A DNA stretch of 64,000 bases, taken from Nocardia mikamii NBRC 108933 (GTDB taxonomy: Bacteria > Actinomycetota > Actinomycetes > Mycobacteriales > Mycobacteriaceae). Positions 35,692-44,077 of this stretch are shown here, piece after piece (the stretch's first letter is position 1; each line of letters starts with the position of its first letter). The notes beneath the pieces are model-generated. The model was given only the letters and a program-made list of their open reading frames with translations, ran no database searches and was not told where the DNA came from. Location of the stretch: the NCBI RefSeq assembly GCF_001613505.1, contig NZ_BDCM01000014.1, positions 248,001 through 312,000 of the forward strand. Reading direction: 5' to 3'. The position numbers and the translations under genes were made by a program.

Positions 35692-36737
35692 AATCCTCGG
35701 CGACACGAGATTTCGATCGGTCCCCGGACGACGGTGACACCGCCCTCGATCGCCTCGGCGACGCCGGCGGGTCGATGAGCGACGGCAAGGTGGGTGCAGG
35801 TGAGAGCGGTTCGGACGACACCATCTCGGATCCGCGGGTGACCGCCAACATCATCGCCGCCGGCGCGGTGGTGTGGCGGCGGCCCCGCGACGGCGGACCG
35901 GTCGAGGTGGCGCTCGTCCACCGGCCGAAATACGACGATTGGTCGCTGCCCAAGGGAAAGCTCGATCCGGGCGAAACCGCAATGGTCGCGGCCGTGCGCG
36001 AAGTGGCCGAAGAAACCGGCCTGAACTGCCGTCTGGGGCGCTATCTCGGTCGGGTCACATACCCGGTGCCCGGACATCGCAAACTCAAACGGGTGAACTA
36101 TTGGGCGGCCACTCCCGTCGACGGCGAGTTCGTCACCAATTCCGAAGTCGACCAGCTGCGCTGGCATCGGGTGGACCGGGTGATGGACCAACTGTCCTAC
36201 CCGATGGATCGCCGGATCATCCGCAATTTCCTGCGCCTGCCGCCGGATACCGCGACCCTGGTGCTGGTGCGGCATGCGAAAGCGGGCCGTCGCGACCGAT
36301 TCACCGGCCCCGACGACGAACGACCGCTGGAAAAGGCCGGTCGCGCACAGGTTCAGGTGCTGACGCCGAATCTGCTCGCCTTCGGCCCGGGCGCGGTGTA
36401 CTCGGCGCCTCCGCTGCGCTGTGTGCAAACCGTCGCCCCGACCGCCGACGCCCTCGGCCTCGACATCGCCCGCGAGCCGCTGCTGTCGGAAAGCGGTTAT
36501 GCCGCAGCACCGCAGGCCGGTGTGGATCGGCTGCGGGAACTGGTCTCCCCCGACGTCGTTCCGCTCGTGTGCAGTCAGGGCAAAGTCATTCCGGACCTGC
36601 TGCAACGCTGGGCCGGCGACGACGGTCTCACCCTGCCGCCGGCCCGGAACCGCAAGGGCAGCGTGTGGGTGCTGTCGGTCGCCGACGGGCGGCTGGTCGC
36701 CGCCGATCACCTCGATCGGTCTCTGCGTACCCACTGA
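35688..36737 (+). CDS. mutT1: MutT1-type Nudix hydrolase with histidine-phosphatase domain
   Basis: A 349-residue fusion protein. After a variable 50-residue N-terminus comes a Nudix domain with the box GKLDPGETAMVAAVREVAEETGL (in the standard GX5EX7REVXEEXGX spacing), then a phosphoglycerate-mutase-like domain starting LVLVRHAKAG (catalytic RH) with late conserved parts near LLSESGY and PLVCSQGKVI. Mycobacterial MutT1 hydrolyses 8-oxo-GTP and diadenosine polyphosphates. The GTG overlaps the ppk stop (GTGA); the same ppk-mutT1 pair occurs in M. tuberculosis. Confidence 0.93.
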   Translation: MKSSATRDFDRSPDDGDTALDRLGDAGGSMSDGKVGAGESGSDDTISDPRVTANIIAAGAVVWRRPRDGGPVEVALVHRPKYDDWSLPKGKLDPGETAMVAAVREVAEETGLNCRLGRYLGRVTYPVPGHRKLKRVNYWAATPVDGEFVTNSEVDQLRWHRVDRVMDQLSYPMDRRIIRNFLRLPPDTATLVLVRHAKAGRRDRFTGPDDERPLEKAGRAQVQVLTPNLLAFGPGAVYSAPPLRCVQTVAPTADALGLDIAREPLLSESGYAAAPQAGVDRLRELVSPDVVPLVCSQGKVIPDLLQRWAGDDGLTLPPARNRKGSVWVLSVADGRLVAADHLDRSLRTH

Positions 36738-36785
36738 ATCCGAGAAAACACGGTCGAGTCCGAAAACGCATCGGCCCCGAAAACG

Positions 36786-36819
36786 CAATGACCCCGGACC
36801 CAAAGGACCGGGGTCATTG
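36786..36819. terminator. bidirectional terminator between mutT1 and hupB
   Basis: Perfect 12-bp inverted repeat, CAATGACCCCGG (36786-36797) with CCGGGGTCATTG (36808-36819). It sits between two convergent genes; on the minus strand a TTTT run follows. Confidence 0.85.
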
Positions 36820-36834
36820 TCGTCGCGTCACTCG

Positions 36835-37485
36835 CTATCGCCGCGTGGTGCGCTTGGTTGCCGTGCGCTTGGCAGCGGTCTTCTTGGCAGGCGCCTTCTT
36901 GGCCGCGGTCTTGGCCGCGGTCGTCTTCTTCGCCGCGGTCTTCTTGGCTGTCGCCTTGGTGGCCGTGGTCTTCTTGGCCGGAGCCTTCTTGGCCGCGGTC
37001 GTCTTCTTCGCCGTGGTCACCTTCTTCGCGGGCGCCTTCGCGGCTGCCTTCTTGGCGGTCGTCTTCTTGGCCGGGGCCGCCTTCTTGGCCGTGGTCTTCT
37101 TCGCGGCGGTCTTCTTGGCCGTGGTCTTCTTGGCGGCCTTCTTCGCCGCACCCGACACCGGCGCTGCCACACCGCGTTTCACGGCCGGACCGGCCGCCGC
37201 GATCTTCTGCTTGCCCGAGATGATCGCCTTGAACTGCGCACCCGGGCGGAACGCGGGCACCGAAGTGGGCTTCACCTTCACCGTCTCGCCGGTGCGGGGA
37301 TTACGCGCCACCCGTGCCGCCCGCTTGCGCTGTTCGAATACACCGAATCCGGTGATTGTGACGCTCTGACCCTTGTTCACCGCACGCACGATCGTGTCGA
37401 CAATGTGCTCGACTGCCGCAGTGGCCGTGCGCCTGTCAGTACCCAACTTCTCGGTCAGAACATCGATCAGTTCCGCCTTGTTCAT
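36835..37485 (-). CDS. hupB: HU-type nucleoid protein with lysine-rich tail
   Basis: A 216-residue protein. Residues 1-90 are an HU fold (MNKAELIDVLTEKLG; GFGVFEQRKRAARVARNPRTGE, the DNA-grasping arm; PAFRPGAQFKAII). The remaining 110 or so residues are Ala/Lys/Thr repeats of the PAKKTTAKK type, like eukaryotic histone H1, as in mycobacterial HupB. It compacts DNA; in mycobacteria it is lysine-modified and iron-responsive. Repetitive codons in the tail make this segment prone to length change. Confidence 0.95.
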   Translation of the reverse strand: MNKAELIDVLTEKLGTDRRTATAAVEHIVDTIVRAVNKGQSVTITGFGVFEQRKRAARVARNPRTGETVKVKPTSVPAFRPGAQFKAIISGKQKIAAAGPAVKRGVAAPVSGAAKKAAKKTTAKKTAAKKTTAKKAAPAKKTTAKKAAAKAPAKKVTTAKKTTAAKKAPAKKTTATKATAKKTAAKKTTAAKTAAKKAPAKKTAAKRTATKRTTRR

Positions 37486-37561
37486 TGAATCCTCCGCAGA
37501 CTAATGGCCCGTCGTCGGACCGACTAGGTACCACGGTAAACCCTGAATGGGCAAGAGTCTA

Positions 37562-37594
37562 TGTGCCACGCCAAATTTCATGTGGCGTGGCACA
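37562..37594. promoter_or_regulatory. 11-bp inverted repeat between leuD and hupB
   Basis: TGTGCCACGCC (37562-37572) is perfectly repeated in reverse at 37584-37594 (GGCGTGGCACA) around an AT-rich 11-base spacer. It is 48 bases past the leuD stop and 77 bases before the hupB ATG, so it may be a leuCD terminator or a hupB operator. Confidence 0.6.
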
Positions 37595-37641
37595 CGCGCA
37601 GCAACCTCGATTGGTTGCTCTCAGCTAACACTCGAGACTGT

Positions 37642-38250
37642 TCAGTCCCCGGAAATAGCCGCTGGAATGGTGGTCGGTTTCCAAGACGGCCTTGCCTTTT
37701 CGAACTGCTCGATGGCCTCTTCCTGCCGAAGTGTGAGTCCGATGTCGTCCAGACCTTCCAGCAGCCGCCACCGGGTGTAGTCGTCAATATCGAAGGGCAA
37801 CACGGTGGTTCCAGCGGCCACAGTGCGTGCCTCGAGATCGACGATCAATTCCAGGCCGGGATGTTCTTCGATCAACTTCCAGAGCAATTCGACATCATGT
37901 TGTGACATCTGCGCGGCCACCAAGCCGCCCTTACCGGCGTTGCCCCGGAAGATGTCGGCGAAGCGGGAAGAGATCACCACTCGGAAGCCATAGTCCATCA
38001 ATGCCCAAACCGCATGCTCTCGCGACGATCCCGTACCGAAATCCGGTCCCGCGACCAACACACTTCCCCGGTCGAACGGGCTGGTGTTGAGAATGAAGGC
38101 CGGATCCGAACGCCAGGCGGCGAACAGACCGTCCTCGAATCCCGTTCGGGTCACCCGTTTCAGATAGACCGCCGGGATGATCTGGTCGGTATCGACATTC
38201 GACCGGCGCAACGGCACGCCGATCCCCTTGTGCACCTTGAACGGTTCCAT
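37642..38250 (-). CDS. leuD: 3-isopropylmalate dehydratase small subunit
   Basis: A 202-residue LeuD: VHKGIGVPLRRSNVDTDQIIPAVYLK start, VAGPDFGTGSSREHAVWALMDYGF swivel-domain motif and the FRGNAGKGGL substrate loop. With LeuC it isomerises 2-isopropylmalate to 3-isopropylmalate in leucine synthesis. It lies 36 bases downstream of leuC, in one operon. Confidence 0.97.
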   Translation of the reverse strand: MEPFKVHKGIGVPLRRSNVDTDQIIPAVYLKRVTRTGFEDGLFAAWRSDPAFILNTSPFDRGSVLVAGPDFGTGSSREHAVWALMDYGFRVVISSRFADIFRGNAGKGGLVAAQMSQHDVELLWKLIEEHPGLELIVDLEARTVAAGTTVLPFDIDDYTRWRLLEGLDDIGLTLRQEEAIEQFEKARPSWKPTTIPAAISGD

Positions 38251-38286
38251 AGTTGCTCCTGTAGTCCTGGGGTGAATTCCGGCCGG

Positions 38287-39711
38287 TCAGTTCAGGTCCG
38301 CAGGCGCCGACAACCGGCCCCGCACCGCCGTCGCGGCCGCGACCTGCGGCGAAACCAGATGCGTGCGGCCGCCTTTACCCTGACGCCCCTCGAAGTTGCG
38401 GTTCGATGTCGAAGCACACCGCTGACCGGGAGAAAGCTGATCCGGATTCATTCCCAGGCACATCGAGCAGCCCGCCTGACGCCATTCCGCGCCGGCGGCG
38501 GTGAAAATCTCGCCCAAACCCTCGGATTCGGCCTGGGCGCGCACCCGCATCGAGCCCGGAACGATCAACATCCGCACGCTGTCGGCCACCTTACGGCCCT
38601 TCAGAACGTCCGCCACGGCCCGCAAATCCTCGATCCGGCCGTTGGTGCACGACCCCACGAAAACCGTATCGACGGACACCTCACGAAGCGGAGTACCCGG
38701 CTCCAAATCCATATAAGTCAGCGCCTTCTCAGCGGCCGCTCGCTCGTTTTCGTCGGCGAAATCCTCCGGATTCGGCACCGCATCGCCCAACGGGGCGCCC
38801 TGACCGGGGTTCGTGCCCCAGGTGACGAACGGCGTCAGCGACGAGGCGTCCAGGTGCACCTCGGCGTCGAAGGTGGCGTCGGGATCGGTCTTCAGCGCCT
38901 CCCAGGCGGCCACGGCCGCATCCCAGTCCGCGCCGGTGGGAGCATGTTCGCGGCCCTTCAGGAATTCGTAGGTGACCTCGTCGGGGGCCACCATGCCCGC
39001 CCGGGCGCCGGCCTCGATCGACATGTTGCACATCGTCATCCGCGCCTCCATGGACATGGCGCGCACGGCCTCGCCGCGGTATTCGAGCACATAGCCCTGC
39101 CCGCCGCCGGTGCCGATCTTCGCGATGACCGCCAGAATCACGTCCTTGCTCGTGACGCCGGGCGGCAACTCGCCGTCGATATTGATCGCCATGGTCTTGA
39201 ACGGCCGCAGCGACAACGTCTGCGTCGCCATCACATGTTCGACCTCGCTGGTACCGATACCCATCGCCAGCGCGCCGAATGCGCCGTGGGTCGAGGTGTG
39301 CGAATCACCACACACCACGGTCATGCCCGGCTGGGTCAAACCCAGCTGCGGGCCGACCACGTGCACGATGCCCTGTTCGATATCACCCATCGGATACAGC
39401 CGGACGCCGAATTCCTCGCAATTGCGCCGCAGGGTTTCCACCTGGGTGCGCGAGATCGGATCCGCGATCGGCTTATCGATATCGACCGTGGGCACATTGT
39501 GGTCCTCGGTCGCGATGGTCAGATCCGGCCGGCGCACCGGACGGCCCGCCGCCCGCAACCCGTCGAAGGCCTGCGGGCTCGTGACCTCGTGCACCAGGTG
39601 CAGATCGATATAGATGAGATCGGGTTCGCGCTGCGCACCCTCCCCCGCACCCCGCGCGACGACATGCTGGTCCCAGACCTTCTCCGCCAGCGTGCGTGGC
39701 CGTTCGGCCAT
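38287..39711 (-). CDS. leuC: 3-isopropylmalate dehydratase large subunit
   Basis: A 474-residue aconitase-family protein with cluster cysteines in FVGSCTNGRIEDLRA and in CSMCLGMN; also GDSHTSTHGAFGALAMGIGTSEVEHVMATQ. It carries the 4Fe-4S centre of isopropylmalate isomerase. The ATG at 39711 has AGAGG eight bases upstream; the frame could extend three codons to a GTG. It is divergent from the IclR gene. Confidence 0.97.
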   Translation of the reverse strand: MAERPRTLAEKVWDQHVVARGAGEGAQREPDLIYIDLHLVHEVTSPQAFDGLRAAGRPVRRPDLTIATEDHNVPTVDIDKPIADPISRTQVETLRRNCEEFGVRLYPMGDIEQGIVHVVGPQLGLTQPGMTVVCGDSHTSTHGAFGALAMGIGTSEVEHVMATQTLSLRPFKTMAINIDGELPPGVTSKDVILAVIAKIGTGGGQGYVLEYRGEAVRAMSMEARMTMCNMSIEAGARAGMVAPDEVTYEFLKGREHAPTGADWDAAVAAWEALKTDPDATFDAEVHLDASSLTPFVTWGTNPGQGAPLGDAVPNPEDFADENERAAAEKALTYMDLEPGTPLREVSVDTVFVGSCTNGRIEDLRAVADVLKGRKVADSVRMLIVPGSMRVRAQAESEGLGEIFTAAGAEWRQAGCSMCLGMNPDQLSPGQRCASTSNRNFEGRQGKGGRTHLVSPQVAAATAVRGRLSAPADLN

Positions 39712-39827
39712 GGCAATCACCTCTCTGTGTCATCTGCGACGGCTTCGCCGTCGCGAACTCGCAGGTGAACCTCTTGTCAGAGGTCCACCGGAGGCGCGTA
39801 CTCGCACTGTCCGATCAGACTTGCCAA

Positions 39828-39842
39828 TCTCACTATGCGAGA
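39828..39842. promoter_or_regulatory. operator candidate between leuCD and the IclR gene
   Basis: TCTCACTATGCGAGA has inverted TCTC/GAGA ends and lies 15 bases before the regulator ATG. Related IclR proteins (LtbR, NdgR) act on leuCD from the divergent gap, so this is the likely binding site. Confidence 0.5.
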
Positions 39843-39857
39843 CGCTAATATCGTTCT

Positions 39858-40559
39858 ATGAGACAGCATAGCGGTATCGGGGTGCTCGACAAAGCCATGG
39901 CCGTGCTTTACGCCGTGGCCGAACAACCGTGTGGGCTCAACGAGCTGTGCACCCGCACCGGGCTGCCCCGGGCCACCGCGCATCGGCTGGCCGTGGGGCT
40001 CGAGACCCATCGCATGCTGGCCCGCGACGCCGCCGGTTCGTGGCGGCCCGGCCCGGCGCTGTCGGAGCTGGCCACCACCGCCGAGGACCCGCTGCTCGAC
40101 GCCGCCGCCGTCATCCTGCCCCGGCTGCGCGAGATCACCGGCGAGAGCGTGCAGCTCTACCGGCTCGACGGGCACTCCCGCATCTGTGTGGCCGCGCTCG
40201 AACCCACGTCCGGCCTGCGCGACACCGTCCCGGTCGGTGCCCGCCTGCCGCTGACCGCCGGTTCGGCCGCGAAGGTCCTGCTGGCCTGGGCCGACCCGGA
40301 ACTGCAGCGCGGCGTCTTGGCCGACGCGGTCTTCGGCGAGCGGGCCCTGGCCGAGGTCCGCCGCCGCGGCTGGGCGCAGAGCGCCGCCGAACGGTCCGCG
40401 GGTGTGGCCAGTGTCTCCGCGCCGGTCCGCGACGGGTCGTCCCAGGTGATCGCGGCGGTCTCGGTATCCGGCCCGATCGATCGCATGGGCCGGCGCCCGG
40501 GTGCGCGCTGGGCCGCCGACCTCGTGGCCGCCGCCGACGCCCTGCACAAGCGACTCTGA
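39858..40559 (+). CDS. IclR-family regulator of leuCD (LtbR/NdgR type)
   Basis: A 233-residue protein. The N-terminal winged helix (GVLDKAMAVLYAVAE, then LCTRTGLPRATAHRLAVGLETHRML) is followed by the IclR effector domain (GESVQLYRLDGHSRICVAALE; LPLTAGSAAKVLLAW; VSAPVRDGSSQVIAAVSVSGP). The gene is divergent from leuCD, as in Corynebacterium LtbR, Streptomyces NdgR and M. tuberculosis Rv2989, regulators of branched-chain amino acid genes. The assignment rests on family and position. Confidence 0.88.
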   Translation: MRQHSGIGVLDKAMAVLYAVAEQPCGLNELCTRTGLPRATAHRLAVGLETHRMLARDAAGSWRPGPALSELATTAEDPLLDAAAVILPRLREITGESVQLYRLDGHSRICVAALEPTSGLRDTVPVGARLPLTAGSAAKVLLAWADPELQRGVLADAVFGERALAEVRRRGWAQSAAERSAGVASVSAPVRDGSSQVIAAVSVSGPIDRMGRRPGARWAADLVAAADALHKRL

Positions 40560-40614
40560 TCAGCCCGCTCCCGAGCTGTGATGCCGGCCATACGCCGTAA
40601 AGTATCGTGACCGC

Positions 40615-41115
40615 ATGGGAGTGAACCAACGCGCGCAGATCGTGATGTCCGAGACGGAGATCACCGAATTCCTGGAACGCAGCCGCATCATCACGCTGGC
40701 GACCCTGGGCAAGAACGGAACGCCGCATCTCACGGCGATGTGGTACGGCCTGGTCGACGGTGAGATCTGGTTCGAGACGAAGGGCAAGTCGCAGAAGGCG
40801 GTGAATATGCGGCGCGATCCGCGCGTCACCGTCCTGGTCGAGTCGGGCGATACCTACGACCAGCTGCGCGGCGTCTCCTTCGAGGGCCGAGCGGAGATCG
40901 TCGAGGACCCGGAGGCGCTGTTCAAGGTCGGCGTCAGCGTCTGGGAACGCTACACCGGGCCCTACACCGAGGAACTGCGCCCGATGGTGGAGGCGATGCT
41001 GAACAAGCGCGTCGCGATCCGCGTGGTGCCGGAACGGGTGCGCAGCTGGGATCACCGCAAGCTCGGTATGCCCGCGATGCCGCCGGGTGGATCCACCTGG
41101 CCGGTGCAGGACTGA
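40615..41115 (+). CDS. split beta-barrel flavin/F420-binding protein (Rv2991-like)
   Basis: A 166-residue protein with a PPOX/FDOR split-barrel pattern: RSRIITLATLGKNGTPHLTAMWYGLVDGEIWFET, KSQKAVNMRRDPRVTVLVE, YDQLRGVSFEGRAEIVED, ending RSWDHRKLG. The whole chain resembles M. tuberculosis Rv2991, which occupies the same place between the IclR and gltX genes. Relatives use F420 or FMN, and fbiD in this window shows that F420 is made. The ATG at 40615 matches the Rv2991 start (MGxxQRAQIVMSE). Confidence 0.85.
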   Translation: MGVNQRAQIVMSETEITEFLERSRIITLATLGKNGTPHLTAMWYGLVDGEIWFETKGKSQKAVNMRRDPRVTVLVESGDTYDQLRGVSFEGRAEIVEDPEALFKVGVSVWERYTGPYTEELRPMVEAMLNKRVAIRVVPERVRSWDHRKLGMPAMPPGGSTWPVQD

Positions 41116-41148
41116 CCGCCCGCCGAGAACGAGAACCCGGAAACGAGA

Positions 41149-41178
41149 AAAGCCCTCCAGCAAGCGCTGGAGGGCTTT
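41149..41178. terminator. bidirectional terminator
   Basis: Perfect 13-bp stem, AAAGCCCTCCAGC (41149-41161) with GCTGGAGGGCTTT (41166-41178), loop AAGC. It ends both the plus-strand Rv2991-like gene and the minus-strand tRNA-Glu. Confidence 0.9.
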
Positions 41179-41184
41179 CGAATG

Positions 41185-41257
41185 TAGCCCCGACGGGATT
41201 TGAACCCGCGCTACCGCCTTGAGAGGGCGGCGTCCTAGGCCGCTAGACGACGGGGCC
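41185..41257 (-). tRNA. gltT: tRNA-Glu (CTC)
   Basis: A 73-base cloverleaf on the minus strand: acceptor GGCCCCG paired with CGGGGCT, anticodon stem CCGCC/GGCGG with loop CTCTCAA giving anticodon CTC, T arm GCGGGTTCAAATCCCGT. CCA is not encoded. The tRNA-Gln gene lies upstream. Confidence 0.97.
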
Positions 41258-41395
41258 AGAGGACTTCCCCGAAGGGAGATCTCCATAGATCTTTCGATCG
41301 AGGAGGCTCGGCAAGCTTAACCGGCCGAGTCCCGGCGACCAAATCGCCGGGATGCTGTTCCGTCTCGACCGAACGAAGCGAATCAACATTCTCCG

Positions 41396-41467
41396 CTGGG
41401 GTACCAGGACTCGAACCTAGAATGGCTGAACCAGAATCAGCTGTGTTGCCAATTACACCATACCCCA
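41396..41467 (-). tRNA. glnT: tRNA-Gln (CTG)
   Basis: A 72-base cloverleaf on the minus strand: acceptor TGGGGTA with TACCCCA, anticodon loop TTCTGGT giving CTG, T arm CTAGGTTCGAGTCCTGG. It is paired with tRNA-Glu downstream of gltX, the same arrangement as in mycobacteria. Confidence 0.97.
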
Positions 41468-41663
41468 ATGACCTGGGCTTTCAGCCTCTCCCCTGCCGGT
41501 TCGAGGCCCTCGTTCCGGGCCGAGAAGAAGAGTACCAAACCCCTCCCCGATATATACAAATCGTCTGGTCAGAGCCACTTTTCAGCGCCGGTGCGGCCCG
41601 CCGGGCGGTCACGAAGCCGCGACCGCCCGGCGCACCGGCCGATTCGGGGAGCACCCGGCGCGA

Positions 41664-43124
41664 CTACTGCGCCAGGGCGGCCCGCAGCCGCTGCATGGTC
41701 ACCTCGCGGCCGAGCAGCTCCAGCGATTCGTACAGCGGCGGGCTGATGTGCGATCCGGTGACGGCCACCCGTACCGGACCGAAGGCCTTCCGCGGTTTGA
41801 GCCCCAGATCGTCCACCAGAGCCTTTTTCAGCGCCTCCTCGAGCGTGGGTGGCGTCCATTCGGAAACACCGTCCAGCGCCGCCACGGCGGCCTGCACCAC
41901 CGGCATCGCGTCGGGGCCCAGATTCTTTTGCGCCGCGGCCTCGTCGACAGCAAACTCCTCGGCGGGCACGAACAGAAACTTCAATAGATCCCACGCATCA
42001 CCGAGAACCACGATCCGGGTCTGTACCAACTCGGCCGCCGCGGCGAAAACCGCGTCGTCCACTTCGGCGCCGATGTGCCCCTGCGCGGTGAGGAACTCCC
42101 GCAACCTGTGGGCGAAATCCCCGGTATCCAGCAAACGAATGTGTTCGGCGTTGATCGCATCCGCCTTCTTCTGGTCGAAGCGCGCCGGATTCGAATTTAC
42201 TTTCGATATCTCGAACGCATCGACCATCTCCGCCATCGAGAAGACATCGCGGTCCTCGGCGAGGCTCCATCCGAGCAAAGCCAGGTAATTCAGCAAACCT
42301 TCAGGAATGAATCCGCGATCCCGATGCGCGAAGAGATTCGATTCCGGATCACGTTTGGACAACTTCTTGTTGCCCTGGCCCATCACGAAGGGCAGATGAC
42401 CGAACTCCGGGGTGAACTCCGCCACCCCGATCCGCTGCAATGCGGCATACAGCGCAAGCTGCCGCGGGGTGGAGGAAAGCAGATCTTCCCCGCGCAACAC
42501 GTGTGTGATTTTCATCAGTGCGTCGTCGACCGGATTCACCAGCGTATAGAGCGGATCTCCGGTGCCGCGGGTGAGCGCGAAATCGGGCACCGTCCCCGCC
42601 TTGGCAGTGATCTCCCCGCGAACCAGATCGTTCCACACCAGATCGGTGGCGGGCATCCGCAGCCGCACCACCGCCGGGCGGCCCTCGGCCTTGTAGGCGG
42701 CGATCTGCTCGGGGGTCAGATCGCGGTCGAAGTTGTCGTAGCCGAGCTTCGGATCGCGTCCGGCGGCGCGGTGACGGGCCTCGACTTCGTCTGGGGTGGA
42801 GAAGGATTCATAGGCCTCACCGGCCGCCAGCAACCTCTGGACGACATCGAGATGAAGCTCACGCCGCAGCGACTGACGGTAGGGACCGTAGGGCCCGCCG
42901 ACCTCCGGCCCCTCGTCCCAGGTCAGTCCCAGCCACCGCAACGCGTCCAGAATCGCGTGGTACGACTCCTCGGAATCGCGTGCGGCATCGGTATCTTCGA
43001 TACGGAACACGAAGGTGCCGCCGTGGTGGCGAGCGAACGCCCAGTTGAACAGCGCGGTGCGGATCAGGCCGACATGCGGTGTGCCGGTGGGTGACGGGCA
43101 GAATCGGACCCGTACGTCAGTCAT
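41664..43124 (-). CDS. gltX: glutamyl-tRNA synthetase
   Basis: A 486-residue class I synthetase. It has VRFCPSPTGTPHVGLIRTALFNW with the HIGH-type motif HVGL, RIEDTDAARD, HLPFVMGQGNKKLSKRD with the KMSKS-type KLSKR, and a helical anticodon-binding C-terminus. It charges tRNA-Glu and, in actinobacteria that use the amidotransferase route, also tRNA-Gln; both cognate tRNA genes lie just downstream. The ATG at 43124 has AGAAGGA upstream. Confidence 0.97.
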   Translation of the reverse strand: MTDVRVRFCPSPTGTPHVGLIRTALFNWAFARHHGGTFVFRIEDTDAARDSEESYHAILDALRWLGLTWDEGPEVGGPYGPYRQSLRRELHLDVVQRLLAAGEAYESFSTPDEVEARHRAAGRDPKLGYDNFDRDLTPEQIAAYKAEGRPAVVRLRMPATDLVWNDLVRGEITAKAGTVPDFALTRGTGDPLYTLVNPVDDALMKITHVLRGEDLLSSTPRQLALYAALQRIGVAEFTPEFGHLPFVMGQGNKKLSKRDPESNLFAHRDRGFIPEGLLNYLALLGWSLAEDRDVFSMAEMVDAFEISKVNSNPARFDQKKADAINAEHIRLLDTGDFAHRLREFLTAQGHIGAEVDDAVFAAAAELVQTRIVVLGDAWDLLKFLFVPAEEFAVDEAAAQKNLGPDAMPVVQAAVAALDGVSEWTPPTLEEALKKALVDDLGLKPRKAFGPVRVAVTGSHISPPLYESLELLGREVTMQRLRAALAQ

Positions 43125-43138
43125 ATTCCTTCTCTCGA

Positions 43139-43912
43139 TCAACGTTTGGCGGCAACAGGATTGGTGAGGGTGCCGATACCCTGAACCGTCACGGATACGG
43201 TTTGCCCATCCGTCATCGGTCCTACACCTTCCGGCGTTCCGGTGAGAATGACATCACCGGGCAGCAACGTCATCACCCTGGTGACCCACTCGATCACCGT
43301 CGGAATGTCGTGCAGCAGAAGTGAAGTCCGGCTGCGCTGGCGCACCTCACCGTCGAGTTCGGTGGTGATCTCGAGATCGCCCGGATCGAGTTCGGTTTCG
43401 ATCCAGGGTCCCAGCGGGCAGAAGGTGTCGTAGCCCTTGGCGCGCGTCCACTGTCCGTCGTGGCGCTGCTGGTCACGCGCGGTGACGTCGTTGGCGACGG
43501 TGTAGCCGAGGATGACGTCGGCGGCCCGGGCGGCCGGCACGTCCTTGCACGGGCGGCCGATCACCACCGCCAGCTCGCCCTCGTATTCGACCTGAGAGGA
43601 ATTGGGCGGCAACAGGATCGGCAGGTTCGGCCCGACGATGGCGGTGTTCGGCTTGAGGAAGATCACGGGATCCTCCGGCGCCGGGCCGCCCATCTCCGCG
43701 GCGTGCGCGGCGTAGTTCTTTCCGACGCACACCACCTTGCTGGCCAGAATGGGAGCCAGCAGTCGCACATCGGCCAGCGGCCAGGTACGGCCGGTGAATG
43801 TCGGGGTACCGAACGGATGCTCGGCGATTTCACGAGCGATCTCGTCGGAACCGTCGGTTTCGATACTCACGAACGCGACCCCATCGGGGCTGGCAACACG
43901 ACCTAGACGCAT
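43139..43912 (-). CDS. fumarylacetoacetate hydrolase family protein
   Basis: A 257-residue FAH-fold enzyme. It has the N-terminal segment MRLGRVASPDGVAFV, then KVVCVGKNYAAHAAEMGG, FLKPNTAIVGPN, metal-binding EYEGELAVVIGRPC, YTVANDVTARDQQ, KGYDTFCPLGPWI and the end LLPGDVILTGTPEGVG. Relatives act as acylpyruvate hydrolases, oxaloacetate decarboxylases or catechol-pathway isomerases; the substrate cannot be told from sequence. It lies 14 bases upstream of gltX, as Rv2993c does. Confidence 0.9.
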   Translation of the reverse strand: MRLGRVASPDGVAFVSIETDGSDEIAREIAEHPFGTPTFTGRTWPLADVRLLAPILASKVVCVGKNYAAHAAEMGGPAPEDPVIFLKPNTAIVGPNLPILLPPNSSQVEYEGELAVVIGRPCKDVPAARAADVILGYTVANDVTARDQQRHDGQWTRAKGYDTFCPLGPWIETELDPGDLEITTELDGEVRQRSRTSLLLHDIPTVIEWVTRVMTLLPGDVILTGTPEGVGPMTDGQTVSVTVQGIGTLTNPVAAKR

Positions 43913-44021
43913 GGCGAAGAGTCTATCCACCTGCCCGAACACGGCCGACCACCCGGTCTGCGACGGGCGAATGTGACGAATTTCGAGTTGCCTACCGGGC
44001 ACATCCTGGGTGTACGGTAGG

Positions 44022-44037
44022 ACTCTGTTCACAGAGT
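44022..44037. promoter_or_regulatory. palindrome upstream of MFS gene
   Basis: ACTCTGTTCACAGAGT is a perfect 6-4-6 inverted repeat, 41 bases before the chosen MFS start. It is an operator candidate; the binding protein is unknown. Confidence 0.4.
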
Positions 44038-44077
44038 AAGACAGTAATCCCACAATATGAGATTCGAGGTGAGGGTG

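Noticed and set aside
33523..35706. 727-codon minus-strand frame
   Set aside because: Antisense to ppk1, no motifs.
36880..37160. Tandem-repeat-like or CRISPR-like short repeats
   Set aside because: They are codons of the Ala/Lys/Thr-rich tail of HupB; no spacer structure exists. No CRISPR array was seen in the window.
38014..39768. 584-codon plus-strand frame
   Set aside because: Antisense to leuC and leuD, no motifs.
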